Assembly: GCA_900491605.1 (NCBI GenBank)
Contig: UESW01004011.1
Location: 512,141-576,140 of the forward strand
Length of the DNA stretch: 64,000 bases
DNA from: Calamus simplicifolius
Taxonomy: Eukaryota > Streptophyta > Magnoliopsida > Arecales > Arecaceae
Direction of reading: 5' to 3'
Shown: piece by piece, positions 45,396 to 55,402 of the stretch
How the letters are laid out: the number at the start of each line of letters is the position of its first letter
How positions within the stretch are numbered: the stretch's first letter is position 1
Made by a program: the position numbers and the translations under genes
The notes under the pieces: generated by a model
What the model was told of the DNA's origin: nothing
What the model saw: only the letters and a program-made list of their open reading frames with translations
The model's database searches: none

Positions 45396-46277
45396 ATGGC
45401 AACTCAAGTTGGATCATTTGCTGAAGGTCATTCTACAAATAGACCTCCTTTGTTTAATGGTTCCAACTATTCTTATTGGAAAGCAAGAATGAGGATATTC
45501 ATTCAAGCTTCTGATTATGAATTGTGGGGTGTTATAACTAATGGACCTAGTACACCCACACACGTTGTTGATGGCACTATTGTTCCTAAGCCCGAAAGGG
45601 ATTGGAATGATAATGATAGGAAAATGGCACAGCTCAATGCTAAGGCCATGAATGTCTTATATTGCTCTTTAGATGCTAATGAATTTAATAGAATCTCCAC
45701 TTGTAATTCCGCAAAGGAGATTTGGGATAGATTAGAGGTTACCCATGAGGGTACTAACCAAGTAAAAGAATCCAAAATAAATATTCTTGTTCATAAATAT
45801 GAGTTATTTTGCATGGAACAAACTGAAAATATAGCTAGCATGTATACTAGATTTACTGATATTGTAAATGGGTTGAAAAGTTTAGGCAAAACATATTCTA
45901 ACTCTGAACTTGTTCGAAAAATTCTCAGGTCACTTCCAAGAACGTGGGAAGCGAAGGTGACAGCAATCCAAGAAGCAAAGGACCTCAACACCTTACCCTT
46001 AGAGGAGCTTCTAGGATCCCTAATGACCCATGAATTGACCATGAAGCAGCACATAGAAGAAGATGTGAAGAAGAAAAAGACCATAGCTCTTAAGGCTGCT
46101 GAAAATGAGGAGAGCTGCAATGATAGTGAAGAAGATGATGATGAGACAGCTCTTCTAGCAAGAAAGTTCAAAAAATTCATGAGGAGAAAGAGACCCTTCC
46201 ACAAGAAGAAATTTGGAACTAAGATGGAAGGAGAAAAGAAAAAGACAAGGACAAGGATAAAGAGAAAGACCCCTTGA
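45396..46277 (+). CDS. copia-C gag capsid
   Basis: ATG at 45396 (MATQVGSFAEGHSTNRPP). UBN2-type gag: FNGSNYSYWKARMRIFIQA, then EIWDRLEVTHEGTNQVKESK and YTRFTDIVNGLKSLGKTYS. Ends in a Lys-rich run where one extra A (near 46232-46240) throws the frame and gives a stop at 46277; the next frame continues directly into the zinc knuckle. Gag forms the particle and binds element RNA. Confidence 0.9.
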   Translation: MATQVGSFAEGHSTNRPPLFNGSNYSYWKARMRIFIQASDYELWGVITNGPSTPTHVVDGTIVPKPERDWNDNDRKMAQLNAKAMNVLYCSLDANEFNRISTCNSAKEIWDRLEVTHEGTNQVKESKINILVHKYELFCMEQTENIASMYTRFTDIVNGLKSLGKTYSNSELVRKILRSLPRTWEAKVTAIQEAKDLNTLPLEELLGSLMTHELTMKQHIEEDVKKKKTIALKAAENEESCNDSEEDDDETALLARKFKKFMRRKRPFHKKKFGTKMEGEKKKTRTRIKRKTP

Positions 46278-47046
46278 TTTGCTATGAATGTAAGAAACCG
46301 GGGCATTACAGATATGATTGTCCTCAACTGAAAAAGACTTTCAAGAAGAAGAAGAAAGCCTATGTTGCAACCTGGAGCGACAGCGATGAATCCTCATCGG
46401 AGGAAGAACAAAAGGAGGTTGCTAACATTTGCTTTATGGCAAACGAAGAGGATGAGGTAAGTTCTGAAAACCCTTGCGATGAATTTGCTTTTGATGAATT
46501 ATTTGATGCTTTTAATGAACTTGTCGGTGATTTCAAAATTTTGAAAAAGAAATATAAGTTTTTGAAAAATGAAAATTTAACTTTGATTGAAGAAAAAGAA
46601 AATCTTAATAAAGAAACTAAAGTGCTGAAATCTGAAAAAGAAATTTGACTAAAGAAAAAGAATCAATTTCTAATGAAAATGATAAACTAAAGAAGGAAGT
46701 TGATAAATATAAAAGTATTGTTGATAAATTCACTTATAGTTCAGAAAAACTTAATTTATTGTTAAGTAATCAAAGAGCTATATATGATAAGGCTGGTTTA
46801 GGATATAGACCTAATTTGAAACAAAAATTTGTCAAAAACTTTTTTAAAAAGGAACAAAACCTTGATAATGTTACATGTCATTACTGTAACAAGAAGGGAC
46901 ACAAAGTTTTTGAATGCAATTTTAAGAAAATAGATAAGAAGATAAATAGTAAAGGAAAGAAAATTTGGGTTCCTAAAGGAACAATTGTTTATGCTACTAA
47001 CCATGAAGGACCCAAGAAAGCTTGGGTACCTAAATATAAGACTTAA
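46274..47046 (+). CDS. copia-C gag C-terminal part with two zinc knuckles
   Basis: First knuckle CYECKKPGHYRYDC, an acidic Ser-rich linker (SDSDESSSEEEQKEV), then a long Lys/Glu coiled coil. A missing A near 46640 breaks the frame (46648). It resumes from 46645 with more coil and a second knuckle CHYCNKKGHKVFEC (46877). Ends KT-TAA at 47046, immediately upstream of pol. Confidence 0.85.
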
Positions 47047-47454
47047 TTATTTTTGCAGGAGTGTCTTGCGGCCAAAAGATCAAAGAGAAAGTGGTATCTC
47101 GATAGCGGCTGCTCAAGGCACATGACGGGTGACAAGGATCAATTCATCACCCTTGAAAGCAAAAGAGGAGGAGTAGTTACATTTGGCGACAATGGCAAAG
47201 GCCAAATCTTGGGGTTTGGTAACATTCAAATAACTCCCTCCACATATATTGAAAATGTCTTATATGTTGATGGTTTGAAACATAATTTAATTAGCATTAG
47301 TCAATTATGTGACAAAGGTTTTAAAGTATCATTTGAATCTTCTATATGCACAGTTTCTAATCCCATTGATAATAGCATTGTTTTTATTGGAAATAGAAAT
47401 GGCAATGTATACCTGATTGATTTAGACAATTTGTCTACAAGTAATCATTGCTAG
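47047..47454 (+). CDS. copia-C protease
   Basis: The frame enters as LFLQECLAAKRSK after the gag stop TAA, in the same frame. KWYLDSGCSRHMTGDK has the D-S-G active site. ENVLYVDGLKHNLISISQLC is typical of Sirevirus pol. One missing T near 47450 (copia-A has cttagttgct, here ctagttgct) ends the frame at 47454. Confidence 0.9.
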   Translation, partial: LFLQECLAAKRSKRKWYLDSGCSRHMTGDKDQFITLESKRGGVVTFGDNGKGQILGFGNIQITPSTYIENVLYVDGLKHNLISISQLCDKGFKVSFESSICTVSNPIDNSIVFIGNRNGNVYLIDLDNLSTSNHC

Positions 47455-48515
47455 TTGCTAATAATGCTAATATAAATGAGATTGGTTGGTTGTGGCATCG
47501 TAGATTAGGTCATGCAAGCACACACCTTATTTCAAAATTAATTAGAATGGATTTAGTAAAAGGACTTCCACAATTAGATTTTGAAAATAATAAAATTTGT
47601 GATGCATGTCAATTTGGAAAACAAACTAGAAATTCTTTCAAAACTAAAAATATTGTTTCCACTTCTAGGCCACTTGAACTACTTCACATGGATCTTTTTG
47701 GACCTACTAGAACCACAAGTCTAGGAGGAAAGAAATATGGTCTTGTGATTGTAGATGATTACTCTAGATACACTTGGGTATTATTTTTAGCTCATAAGAT
47801 GAGACCTTTCCATATTTTGAAATTCTTCAAGAAGGTCACAAATGAGAAAAACAACACCATAGTGTCTCTAAGAAGTGATCATGGCACTGAATTTGAAAAT
47901 CATTTATTTGAAAATTTTTGCATAGAAAATGGCATCCATCATAATTTTTCTGCACCTAGAACACCGCAACAAAATGGTGTAGTTGAAAGAAAAAATAGAA
48001 CCCTAGAAGACATGGCCCGTACCATGCTATGTGAAAGCAACTTACCAAAATACTTTTGGGCAGAAGCTATAAACACGGCATGTTACATCCTTAATAGAGC
48101 TTTAATTAGGCCAATCATTAAGAAAACACCTTATGAACTATGGAATAATAGAAAACCAAACATAAGCTACTTTCATGCATTTGGTTGTAAGTGTTTCATT
48201 CATAATAATGGCAAAGATAACCTAGGAAAATTTGATGCAAAATCTGATGAAGGCATATTCTTAGGATATTCAACATCAAGTAAAGCTTATAGAGTATTTA
48301 ACAAGAGAAACTTAATAGTAGAAGAATCTATTCATGTAATCTTTGATGAATCTTTAGCATCAAGTTCTAAAAAGATTGATGATGAGGAAGATACAAACAT
48401 TCTAGAAAGAGACATTGAAAAATTAAATATAGATGTATCTTCAGATCATGAACAAGAAGCTAAAGATAATGATTCTCCTAGTGTTGATGTTGTTGATGAA
48501 ATCGTAATGATATAG
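47448..48515 (+). CDS. copia-C integrase
   Basis: GAG-pre-integrase WLWHRRLGHASTHLISK with CDAC; core D in HMDLFGPTRTTS, D in LRSDHGTEFENH, E in NGVVERKNRTLED: all catalytic residues present. A local shift and compensation around 47797-47825 alters about ten residues (LAHKMRPFHILKF versus LAHKDETFPIFMKF in copia-A). The C-terminal Asp/Glu-rich tail ends at 48515 by a frameshift (VVDEIVMI). Confidence 0.92.
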   Translation: MLVANNANINEIGWLWHRRLGHASTHLISKLIRMDLVKGLPQLDFENNKICDACQFGKQTRNSFKTKNIVSTSRPLELLHMDLFGPTRTTSLGGKKYGLVIVDDYSRYTWVLFLAHKMRPFHILKFFKKVTNEKNNTIVSLRSDHGTEFENHLFENFCIENGIHHNFSAPRTPQQNGVVERKNRTLEDMARTMLCESNLPKYFWAEAINTACYILNRALIRPIIKKTPYELWNNRKPNISYFHAFGCKCFIHNNGKDNLGKFDAKSDEGIFLGYSTSSKAYRVFNKRNLIVEESIHVIFDESLASSSKKIDDEEDTNILERDIEKLNIDVSSDHEQEAKDNDSPSVDVVDEIVMI

Positions 48516-49240
48516 ATCTACCTAGAGATTGGAGATATGCCTATGGTCATCCAAGAGAATTAATTATAGGTGATCCATCTCAAGGAGTAAGAACTAGATC
48601 ATCAATGAGAAACATCAATAATCATCTTGCATTTGTATCTCAAATTGAACCAAAAACTATTGAAGAAGCTGAAAAAGATAATAACTGGATGTTAGCCATG
48701 CAAGAAGAATTAAATCAATTCACTAGAAATAATGTTTGGACATTAGTAGATAGACCTAAAGATCATTCTGTAATAGGATCAAAATGGGTATTTAGAAATA
48801 AATTAGACGAAAATGGCATAGTAATAAGAAACAAAGCTAGATTAGTTGCAAAAGGATATAATCAAGAAGAAGGAATTGATTTTGATGAAACTTTTGCACC
48901 TGTAGCTAGACTTGAAGCAATTAGATTGTTACTTGCATTTGCATGTCATATGCATATCAATTTATTTCAAATGGATGTTAAAAGCGCATTCTTAAATGGA
49001 TTTATAAATGAAGAAGTTTTTGTTGAACAACCACCGGGATTTGAAGATCATGAATTTCCAAATCATGTTTTTAAATTACACAAAGCACTATACGGTTTGA
49101 AACAAGCACCTAGGGCTTGGTATGAAAGATTAAGTAAATTTCTGATTGAAAATGATTTTGTAAGAGGAAATGTCGATAAAACACTATTTTTGAAAACAAA
49201 AGACAAAGATTTATTAGTAGTACAATATATGTTGATGATA
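48516..49240 (+). CDS. copia-C reverse transcriptase, first part
   Basis: EEAEKDNNWMLAMQEELNQ, KWVFRNKLDENGIVIRNKAR, FDETFAPVARLEAIRLLLAF, QMDVKSAFLNGFINEEVFVE and LYGLKQAPRAWYERL. A missing A near 49224 (gtacaatatatg) throws the frame directly before YVDDIVFGAT, the catalytic box, which reads correctly in the next frame. Confidence 0.9.
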
Positions 49241-50174
49241 TTGTTTTCGGTGCTACTAACAATTGTTATGTCAAGAATTTGCAAAGTTAATGCAGGGTGA
49301 GTTTGAAATGAGTATGATGGGAGAACTCAACTTCTTCCTAGGACTTCAAATCAAACAAAGCAAAGAAGGAATCTTCATCAATCAAGCCAAATACACAAAA
49401 GAACTGCTCAAGAAATTTGGAATGGAGTCAATCAAACCACTTGGGACACCTATGAGTCCTTCGTGCAAATTGGACAAAGATGAAGATGGTAAGAAAGTAG
49501 ATCAAAAACATTACAGAGGTATGATTGGATCTCTTCTTTACTTAACTGCTAGTAGACCAGATATTATGTTTGCAGTATGTCTATGTGCTAGATTTCAATC
49601 TGAACCTAAAGAATCTCACTTAATTGCTGTAAAAAGAATTTTAAGATATTTAAGTGGAACTAAAAATGTAGGTTTATGGTACTCTAGAGACTCAACCTTA
49701 AATTTAATTGCATATTCTGATTCTGACTATGCTGGATGTAAATTGGATAGAAAAAGCACAAGTGGTGCATGTCAATTCTTAGGATGTAACTTAATCTCTT
49801 GGTTTAGCAAAAAGCAAAATTCGGTTGCATTATCTACTGCTGAAGCAGAATATGTTGCAGCTGGAAGTTGCTGTGCTCAAATCCTTTGGATTAAGAGACA
49901 ACTTGAAGATTATGGCATAACCCCCGACAAAACACCAATTAGATGTGATAACACGAGTGCAATAAATCTAACTAAAAATCCAATTCAACATTCAAGAACA
50001 AAACACATTGAAATTAGATATCATTTTATAAGAGAACATGTAGCTAATAATGAAATTTGTCTTGAATATGTTAATACAGAGGAACAATTAGCTGACATAT
50101 TTACAAAACCTTTGAGTGAAGAAAGATTTTGTTATCTTAGAGGTGAATTAGGGATATGTGACCCTATGGATTGA
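49241..50174 (+). CDS. copia-C RT C-terminus and RNase H
   Basis: MMGELNFFLGLQIKQSKEGI, MSPSCKLDKDEDGKKVDQ, GSLLYLTASRPDIMFAV (RT thumb/connection), then RNase H with YSDSDYAGCKLDRKSTSGA, AEAEYVAAGSCCAQILW, CDNTSAINLTKNP and HIEIRYHFIREHVA. Ends GICDPMD-TGA at 50174, the natural pol end. The frame is intact from 49263. Confidence 0.93.
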
Positions 50175-50369
50175 TTTTGATACATTAAGGAATGAGAATC
50201 TAAAATTTCTATCAATTTCTTGATATTCCCTTCACTATTTTAAGGACAAATTATCTAGTCATTTGAGCTATTTGATCCTTAATACTCCATAATTTTATCA
50301 AAATTTTATAAATTTATTTTGACGAGTTTCAGTCATTTGTATCTCATATATTTTTGCTGAAATTTGTCT

Positions 50370-50580
50370 CAGGAGTCGACACCTCAGAATGAGGAGTCGA
50401 CACCTAAGACTGTGTCGCTCTCGGTCCTTGACCTTGGAGCCGACACCTGTGAATTCGGAGCCGACTCCAGTTCGAGCGCTGACTGTGTTAGCGATTTGGA
50501 GTCGACACCCGACTTTGCGGGAGTCGACACCTGGGAGTCAAATGTTGATTTATTAGGGCAGAGTCGACACCTCGTCATTT
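50370..50580 (+). repeat. GGAGTCGACACC-type motif cluster before the extra ORF (copia-C)
   Basis: Seven or so copies of ggagtcgacacc, ggagccgacacc and ggagccgactcc, each spaced 15-60 bp, between the pol stop and the extra ORF ATG. Same words as in the LTR upstream of the TATA box. Confidence 0.85.
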
Positions 50581-50674
50581 CATACTTTCTCAAATCCTAA
50601 CCAAACTCTTCCAAAATTTCTCCAAAACTTCCCCATCTCTAATTCCATCCAAATCGAACCTTTCCAAAGATCAA

Positions 50675-52040
50675 ATGGCACCCAAAAGGAGAGAATCAGT
50701 GGTTGGAGCGCCGGTAACTACGGAAAAGCGGTCCGCACGTCGTCCCGTTCGTGAGCCGACTCCAAGCAGCGATTCGTCCACAGATTCCGACAATCCCAAC
50801 ACATCTTCCACAAAGGTAGATACCCTAGCTGATAGAGTCATCACAATGGGTAGAAAAGTCGATTTTGACCTATTTGAATCCGAAGGCTTTTTAATCGGAG
50901 ACAATTGAAGGAAATGGGCTGGGATATGCTGTGTTCTCTTGATGTTCCTACCTATCCAGCCCTAGTAAAAGAATTTTATCTCAATTTGGCTAGAGGGGAT
51001 GGAGGTTTAGTAAGCAATGTTAAAGGGAAAAGGATTCATCTCACTTTTCAAAAGCTCGGAAATCTTCTCAGCATCCCGATCACTGGTTTAGCCGCTGACA
51101 TGCATAGTGATAGGTCAGCAGCCCTTTCAAGGATGTTAGGAAGGGATGTAACTGAGTTTGAAGAAATTAGAGCCAATCAACTACCCCTATTAAGATTATT
51201 ACACAATATATGCAGTAGGATCTTGTTTCCAAAGACTGGTCGGTTTGAGTATGTCTCGGAGCGAGACATTGTGGTTATGGACAGTGTTCTAACTGGGCAG
51301 CCGATCAATCTGGCAGCAATGATGATTTTTATATGGCAGAAGCTGGAGGGAAAAGGAGATCATCCCTACCGTATGGAATGGTACTAACTATGGTATTCAA
51401 GAGCCAAGGGGTTCCAATTCAAGACAATGAACTTTCCAAGAACCTAAGGCACACAGATTACTATAGCTTAGCTACATTGCATCGGATGGGTTTTGTCAAG
51501 GTGAATGGTCAATGGGATAGGAAAGGACATCTAGATGAAAGAGCCCCTATGCCGAGAGTTTCTGAGCCTTGCGAGGCTGGACCATCATTTAGGGCTCCTT
51601 CTCCACAGCCTACTCTTGTTCTTGCTCCTGCACCTGCACAAGTTTATGATCAACCATCCACTTCTTCGACTGGATTCTCAGACCTTCAAATGGAGCAACT
51701 AAAAAGTCTGTTTGCAGCTCAGAAGGATGAGTTTGACAGTAAATTTATGAATTTAAAAGAATCACTTTACTCCCTTGATGATCGGATTGCAAAGATTGAA
51801 TCAACTCTCAACACCTCCGCAGAATCTTTAAATGGTGATTTGAAGAACATCTTTGAAGAGCTTAAAGAAATTTGTGGAGATGGTGAAACTTATTCAAAGT
51901 GCAACGCCGAACTTCAAGACAAAATCACAATAGCTTGCACATTTGTGGATGAGAGACTAAAAGATTATGTTAGACTTCAATGTGATGGAATGAAAAATAT
52001 AGTAGACCATTTAACAAGAATAGTTAGAAAGAACTTTTGA
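50675..52040 (+). CDS. copia-C extra ORF downstream of pol (about 455 codons)
   Basis: In sense orientation, ATG at 50675 (MAPKRRESVVGAPVTTEK), with a basic, Ser/Pro-rich N-terminus. The central region has CSLDVPTYPALVKEFYLNL, HLTFQKLGNLLSIPITGL and SSLPYGMVLTMVFKSQG, resembling the plant-transposon domain found in extra ORFs of many plant LTR elements. A Pro-rich linker and a C-terminal coiled coil follow (LKESLYSLDDRIAKIESTL). Position matches the env-like ORF of Sireviruses, but I see no convincing transmembrane segment or signal peptide. Two single-base breaks: one A missing near 50902 and an indel near 51330-51345. The role is unknown. Confidence 0.82.
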
Positions 52041-52111
52041 TGTTGTTTATGTTCAATCTTGTTAAAATGTTGTTTACATTTTGATGTAATGAAGTTAATA
52101 TAATGAAATGT

Positions 52112-52580
52112 AAAAGGGGAGAGAATTATGTAATACTTGACAATATGTTGATGTAGTGAAGCTTATATTAATGAATGAAAAGTTTTTATTCTATTTGACT
52201 TTTGATTATCTTTTTGATGCAATTATCCTTTGATGCAGTAAAATATTCTTTACCTTTTTGTTGATTACAAAAAAGGGGGAGAAAATTAGAATTGTATATG
52301 CATTAAGAGGGAGAAAATTAAAATTATATGGAAAGAATTATAGTTGAGAATGTTAATTGATTGATATGATGTTGAGTTATTGATATGATAATTGAATTGA
52401 ATTGTCTATGCACAAAGAAATCTTAAGTATCAAAGAGGAAGAATAATTTGAATTTGAACTTCATAAGAGAAGCTACCTTATTCAGGGGGAGCTTACTCGT
52501 AAAGATCACTTCCTTGATATTCTCTTTAAGAATTCTATGCATATACTCAATGTTTTTATAATCATCAAAAAGGGGGAGAT
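52112..52580 (+). promoter_or_regulatory. Repeated polypurine tracts of copia-C
   Basis: AAAAGGGGAGAGAA at 52112, AAAAAAGGGGGAGAAAA at 52269-52285, AGAGGGAGAAAA near 52306, CAGGGGGAGCTT near 52485, and AAAAAGGGGGAGAT at 52567-52580 abutting the 3' LTR. The last is the position-correct primer. Multiplied tracts are a known Sirevirus trait. Confidence 0.8.
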
Positions 52581-54227
52581 TGTTGATCCACTCATTGATT
52601 TTGATGATTAATAAAGGAATTGAGTATATTTATTTGATTACTAATGGATTTTATAAGTGTTTCAGGACTTAAATTTATTTGATCAATTTAAAGGAATTAA
52701 GAAATGAATTTTTGTTGATCCACTCATTGATTTTGATGATTAATAAAGGAATTGAGTATATTCATTTAATTACTAATGGATTTCATAAGTGTTTCAGGAC
52801 TTAAATTTATTTGATCAATTTAAAGGAATTAAGAAATGATTTTTGAAACATATAAAATCAGAGATTTTAAAGTTTCAGAGCTTGGAGTCGACACCTAGAA
52901 TGTCTGGAGCCGACCCCATGGCCAATTCAATTTTAATCTGATTTTTGATATAACCTGGAGCCGACACCTAGAGTTTCGAGCCGACACCTAAGGTTTCGGA
53001 GTCGACACTTTACTGTGTCAGGAGCCGACTCTGATGCTGGAACAGAGCGATGATTTTTCTAAGCATCCTGGAGCTGACACCTTCAGTTTTCGGGAGCCGA
53101 CACCTGACGGCGAGCCGACACTTGCTTTTGCGGAGCCGACTCCACGACGAACTCAAATTTACTATTTATGGAAAAATGATTCGGAGCCGACACCTGAAAA
53201 GCTGGAGCCGACTCCAACCCACCTGGACGAAAAATCAAAAATGCCAGATCAGCTCTAACGGTAATATTTTTGATTTCTGACATCTAACGGCTATTTTTTA
53301 TGAATGGAAAATCCTTCCAGGTACACTCCAACGGCTAGATTTCCACCCAAAAATGGATCAAAGGAAAATCTATAAAAAGGGGGAAAAACAACCGTTTGAA
53401 AAATATAGAAAGAGAGAGATAGAAACGGATAGACACAATCAAAAATCAAAATCCTAGAAGTCTTGAGCCGTATATCCAAGAGAGGAGCTTTCAATTTCAA
53501 AACCTTCCACTCCACAAAGCTCAAAGAAGAATCCAAGCCGTTCAAATAGAGGAAAATCGGAGGATTCTCATCTAGAAGAAAGAGACCATCTTTTCAATCT
53601 TCTCAACTGCATCCACTGTGAAGAATCGGAGCTGAGGCTTGATTCAACCCAGCAAGGAGAAGAGGAAAAGAAGAAAAGAAGAAAAGCTCAAAGCCAAACA
53701 ACTTCAAATTAGGCTTTTCTAAACCTATTTACTTTTCTTTGAATATCTGCTCATTAAGGAGCTGTGAAAATTTGTAAAACATTTATATACTTGCTTGTGC
53801 CTAGTTCAATCAAAGGGGATTGAACTAGTGAAGGTTGTTAACCTCGGGTCAAGCTAGTTTTGCTTGAGTCTTGGGTTTTGTGCTGGTAAGCCCAAAAAAC
53901 CGGCTGGGTTCGTTGTGATCCCAGATAAAACAACAAGTTTGAGTTATGAACTTGTAAAACAACTCGACTGTAATCGAAGAGATTATAGTGTGGACCCAAG
54001 TAGGATCTTGGGAGTGGATGTAGGTGTTGGATACACCGAACCACTATAAAATCTTTGTGTTTGTCGTGCTTTCATTGACTCTATCTCTATCTCTGTATTA
54101 TTCACTGTACTTTGTATTTACATTGCATTTGCTTTATTCTTCTTAAGCAAACATTTTTTAAAAGGCTAAATTTTTTAAAGAACCCAATTCATCCCCCCCC
54201 CCTCTTGGGTTGTCATCTAGGCCAACA
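52581..54227 (+). repeat. copia-C 3' LTR (1647 bp) with terminal tandem duplication
   Basis: The first ~130 bp of the LTR occur twice (start TGTTGATCCACTCATTG at 52581 and again near 52714), making it ~100 bp longer than the 5' LTR. Motif cluster 52880-53220; TATA ctataaaaagg near 53370. Confidence 0.93.
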
Positions 54228-54232
54228 TGATC

Positions 54233-55379
54233 TATTTGCTGATCAACGATTGAGAATCATATATGGTTTAATTAATCAATTTGATTGATTGAATTATCTC
54301 AATTGGGTTAAGTACAAGTGAATAAGATTCAATTTGGTTTAAGTCTATTAGAAGGACTAGTCAATTTCAAATATTGATTTGAAATTAGACTTGATTTGGA
54401 TTTAAATAGATTCAGGACTAGCCAAATTTGATTTGGGCTAGGACCATAATTTATATGGGTTCAGTCCAATAAATTCAGATCAGATTAAACCATTACCTGA
54501 ACTCAAACCTCTCACATAAGGATCTCACATGATGAGATGGCTAAAATCTCATCTCATGAGAGATTAAATTCTCATATAGAATTTAATGCCTGACATTAAT
54601 CTTCTTCCATTGGAATTCTAAGTGTTAGAATTCATGTACCTCTTTGAATTAGCCAAACACTGCGACTCTTTGGTTTTCACCGAACTTTGGAATTAGCCAA
54701 ACATTGCGACTCCTTGGTTTTCACCGAACGTCAAAATTAACCAAATGTCGTGCCTCTTTGGTTCGGCGTCTCTTTGCTTTTTACCGAATGGCGGAATTCT
54801 AAATGTTAGAATTTAATGGGCTGGCTAAAATGAGACTATAAATAGAGGACATCACTCATCAAATTACACAGAACAACAATACATGATATGTCGTGGATTA
54901 AAATTCTAAAAGGTTAGAATAGAAAAATCCTGATAATTCTGGTGTTAGCAAAAGTTTGGTGGATCTTGGAGGAAGATTCAAGTGGAAGGATTCAAGATCA
55001 GCAAAGTTTTTTTCCGTGAGCTAGCACTCTCGAAAATCCGATCATTCGGGGCTTCGCATGGACGATACTAGAGGCCGAGCGATTGAACGGCTGCAGAGCA
55101 TAAAAGGATTTACCAACTGCCCTTAAGGTAAGTAATATGATCTCTAGATCTTAAGGCATGATTCAAGGCAAGAAGTACGACTTCTTACCTTGAGGATCAA
55201 GATATGATCTTGATGATTTTATTTATATGCATATTTTAGATCAAACGATCCTATATATAAGGCAAAGATATGATCTTGATGCATGTTAGATAGATTAATA
55301 TTTAATCTTTAAAATTTCGTATTGATAATTGTTATCAATTTTTAAAATATGCATGCCTCAGAGTTTATTTCTCCTTACA
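54233..55379 (+). repeat. copia-B 5' LTR, second part
   Basis: Continues the LTR after copia-C (54228-54232 is the duplicated tgatc). It holds three imperfect ~48-bp repeats of a tttggttttcaccgaac phrase (54647-54790), a TATA box TATAAATA at 54837, and a splice-donor-like AAG|GTAAGT at 55128. Ends TTACA. Confidence 0.93.
54647..54790. repeat. ~48-bp tandem repeats in copia-B LTR (x3)
   Basis: Three imperfect copies of attagccaaac-tgcgactctttggtt upstream of the TATA box. The 3' LTR has the same set at about 62325-62470. They are possible LTR enhancer repeats. Confidence 0.75.
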
Positions 55380-55381
55380 AA

Positions 55382-55402
55382 TGGTATCAGAGCCATGGTT
55401 TC
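55382..55402 (+). promoter_or_regulatory. Primer binding site of copia-B
   Basis: TGGTATCAGAGCCATGGTTTC matches the initiator tRNA-Met complement except for one inserted base. Confidence 0.9.

Larger units (their letters stand above)
43789..54227 (+). mobile_element. copia-C: Sirevirus-like Ty1/copia element, 10.4 kb, youngest
   Basis: LTRs 43789-45334 and 52581-54227, ends TGTTGATCC...GGCCAACA, exact duplication tgatc (43784-43788 and 54228-54232). Same family as copia-A but with higher LTR similarity (about 97 percent by eye) and mostly intact frames broken by single-base indels in homopolymers. Order: primer site, gag, PR, INT, RT-RNase H, motif cluster, extra ORF, polypurine tracts. Confidence 0.96.
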
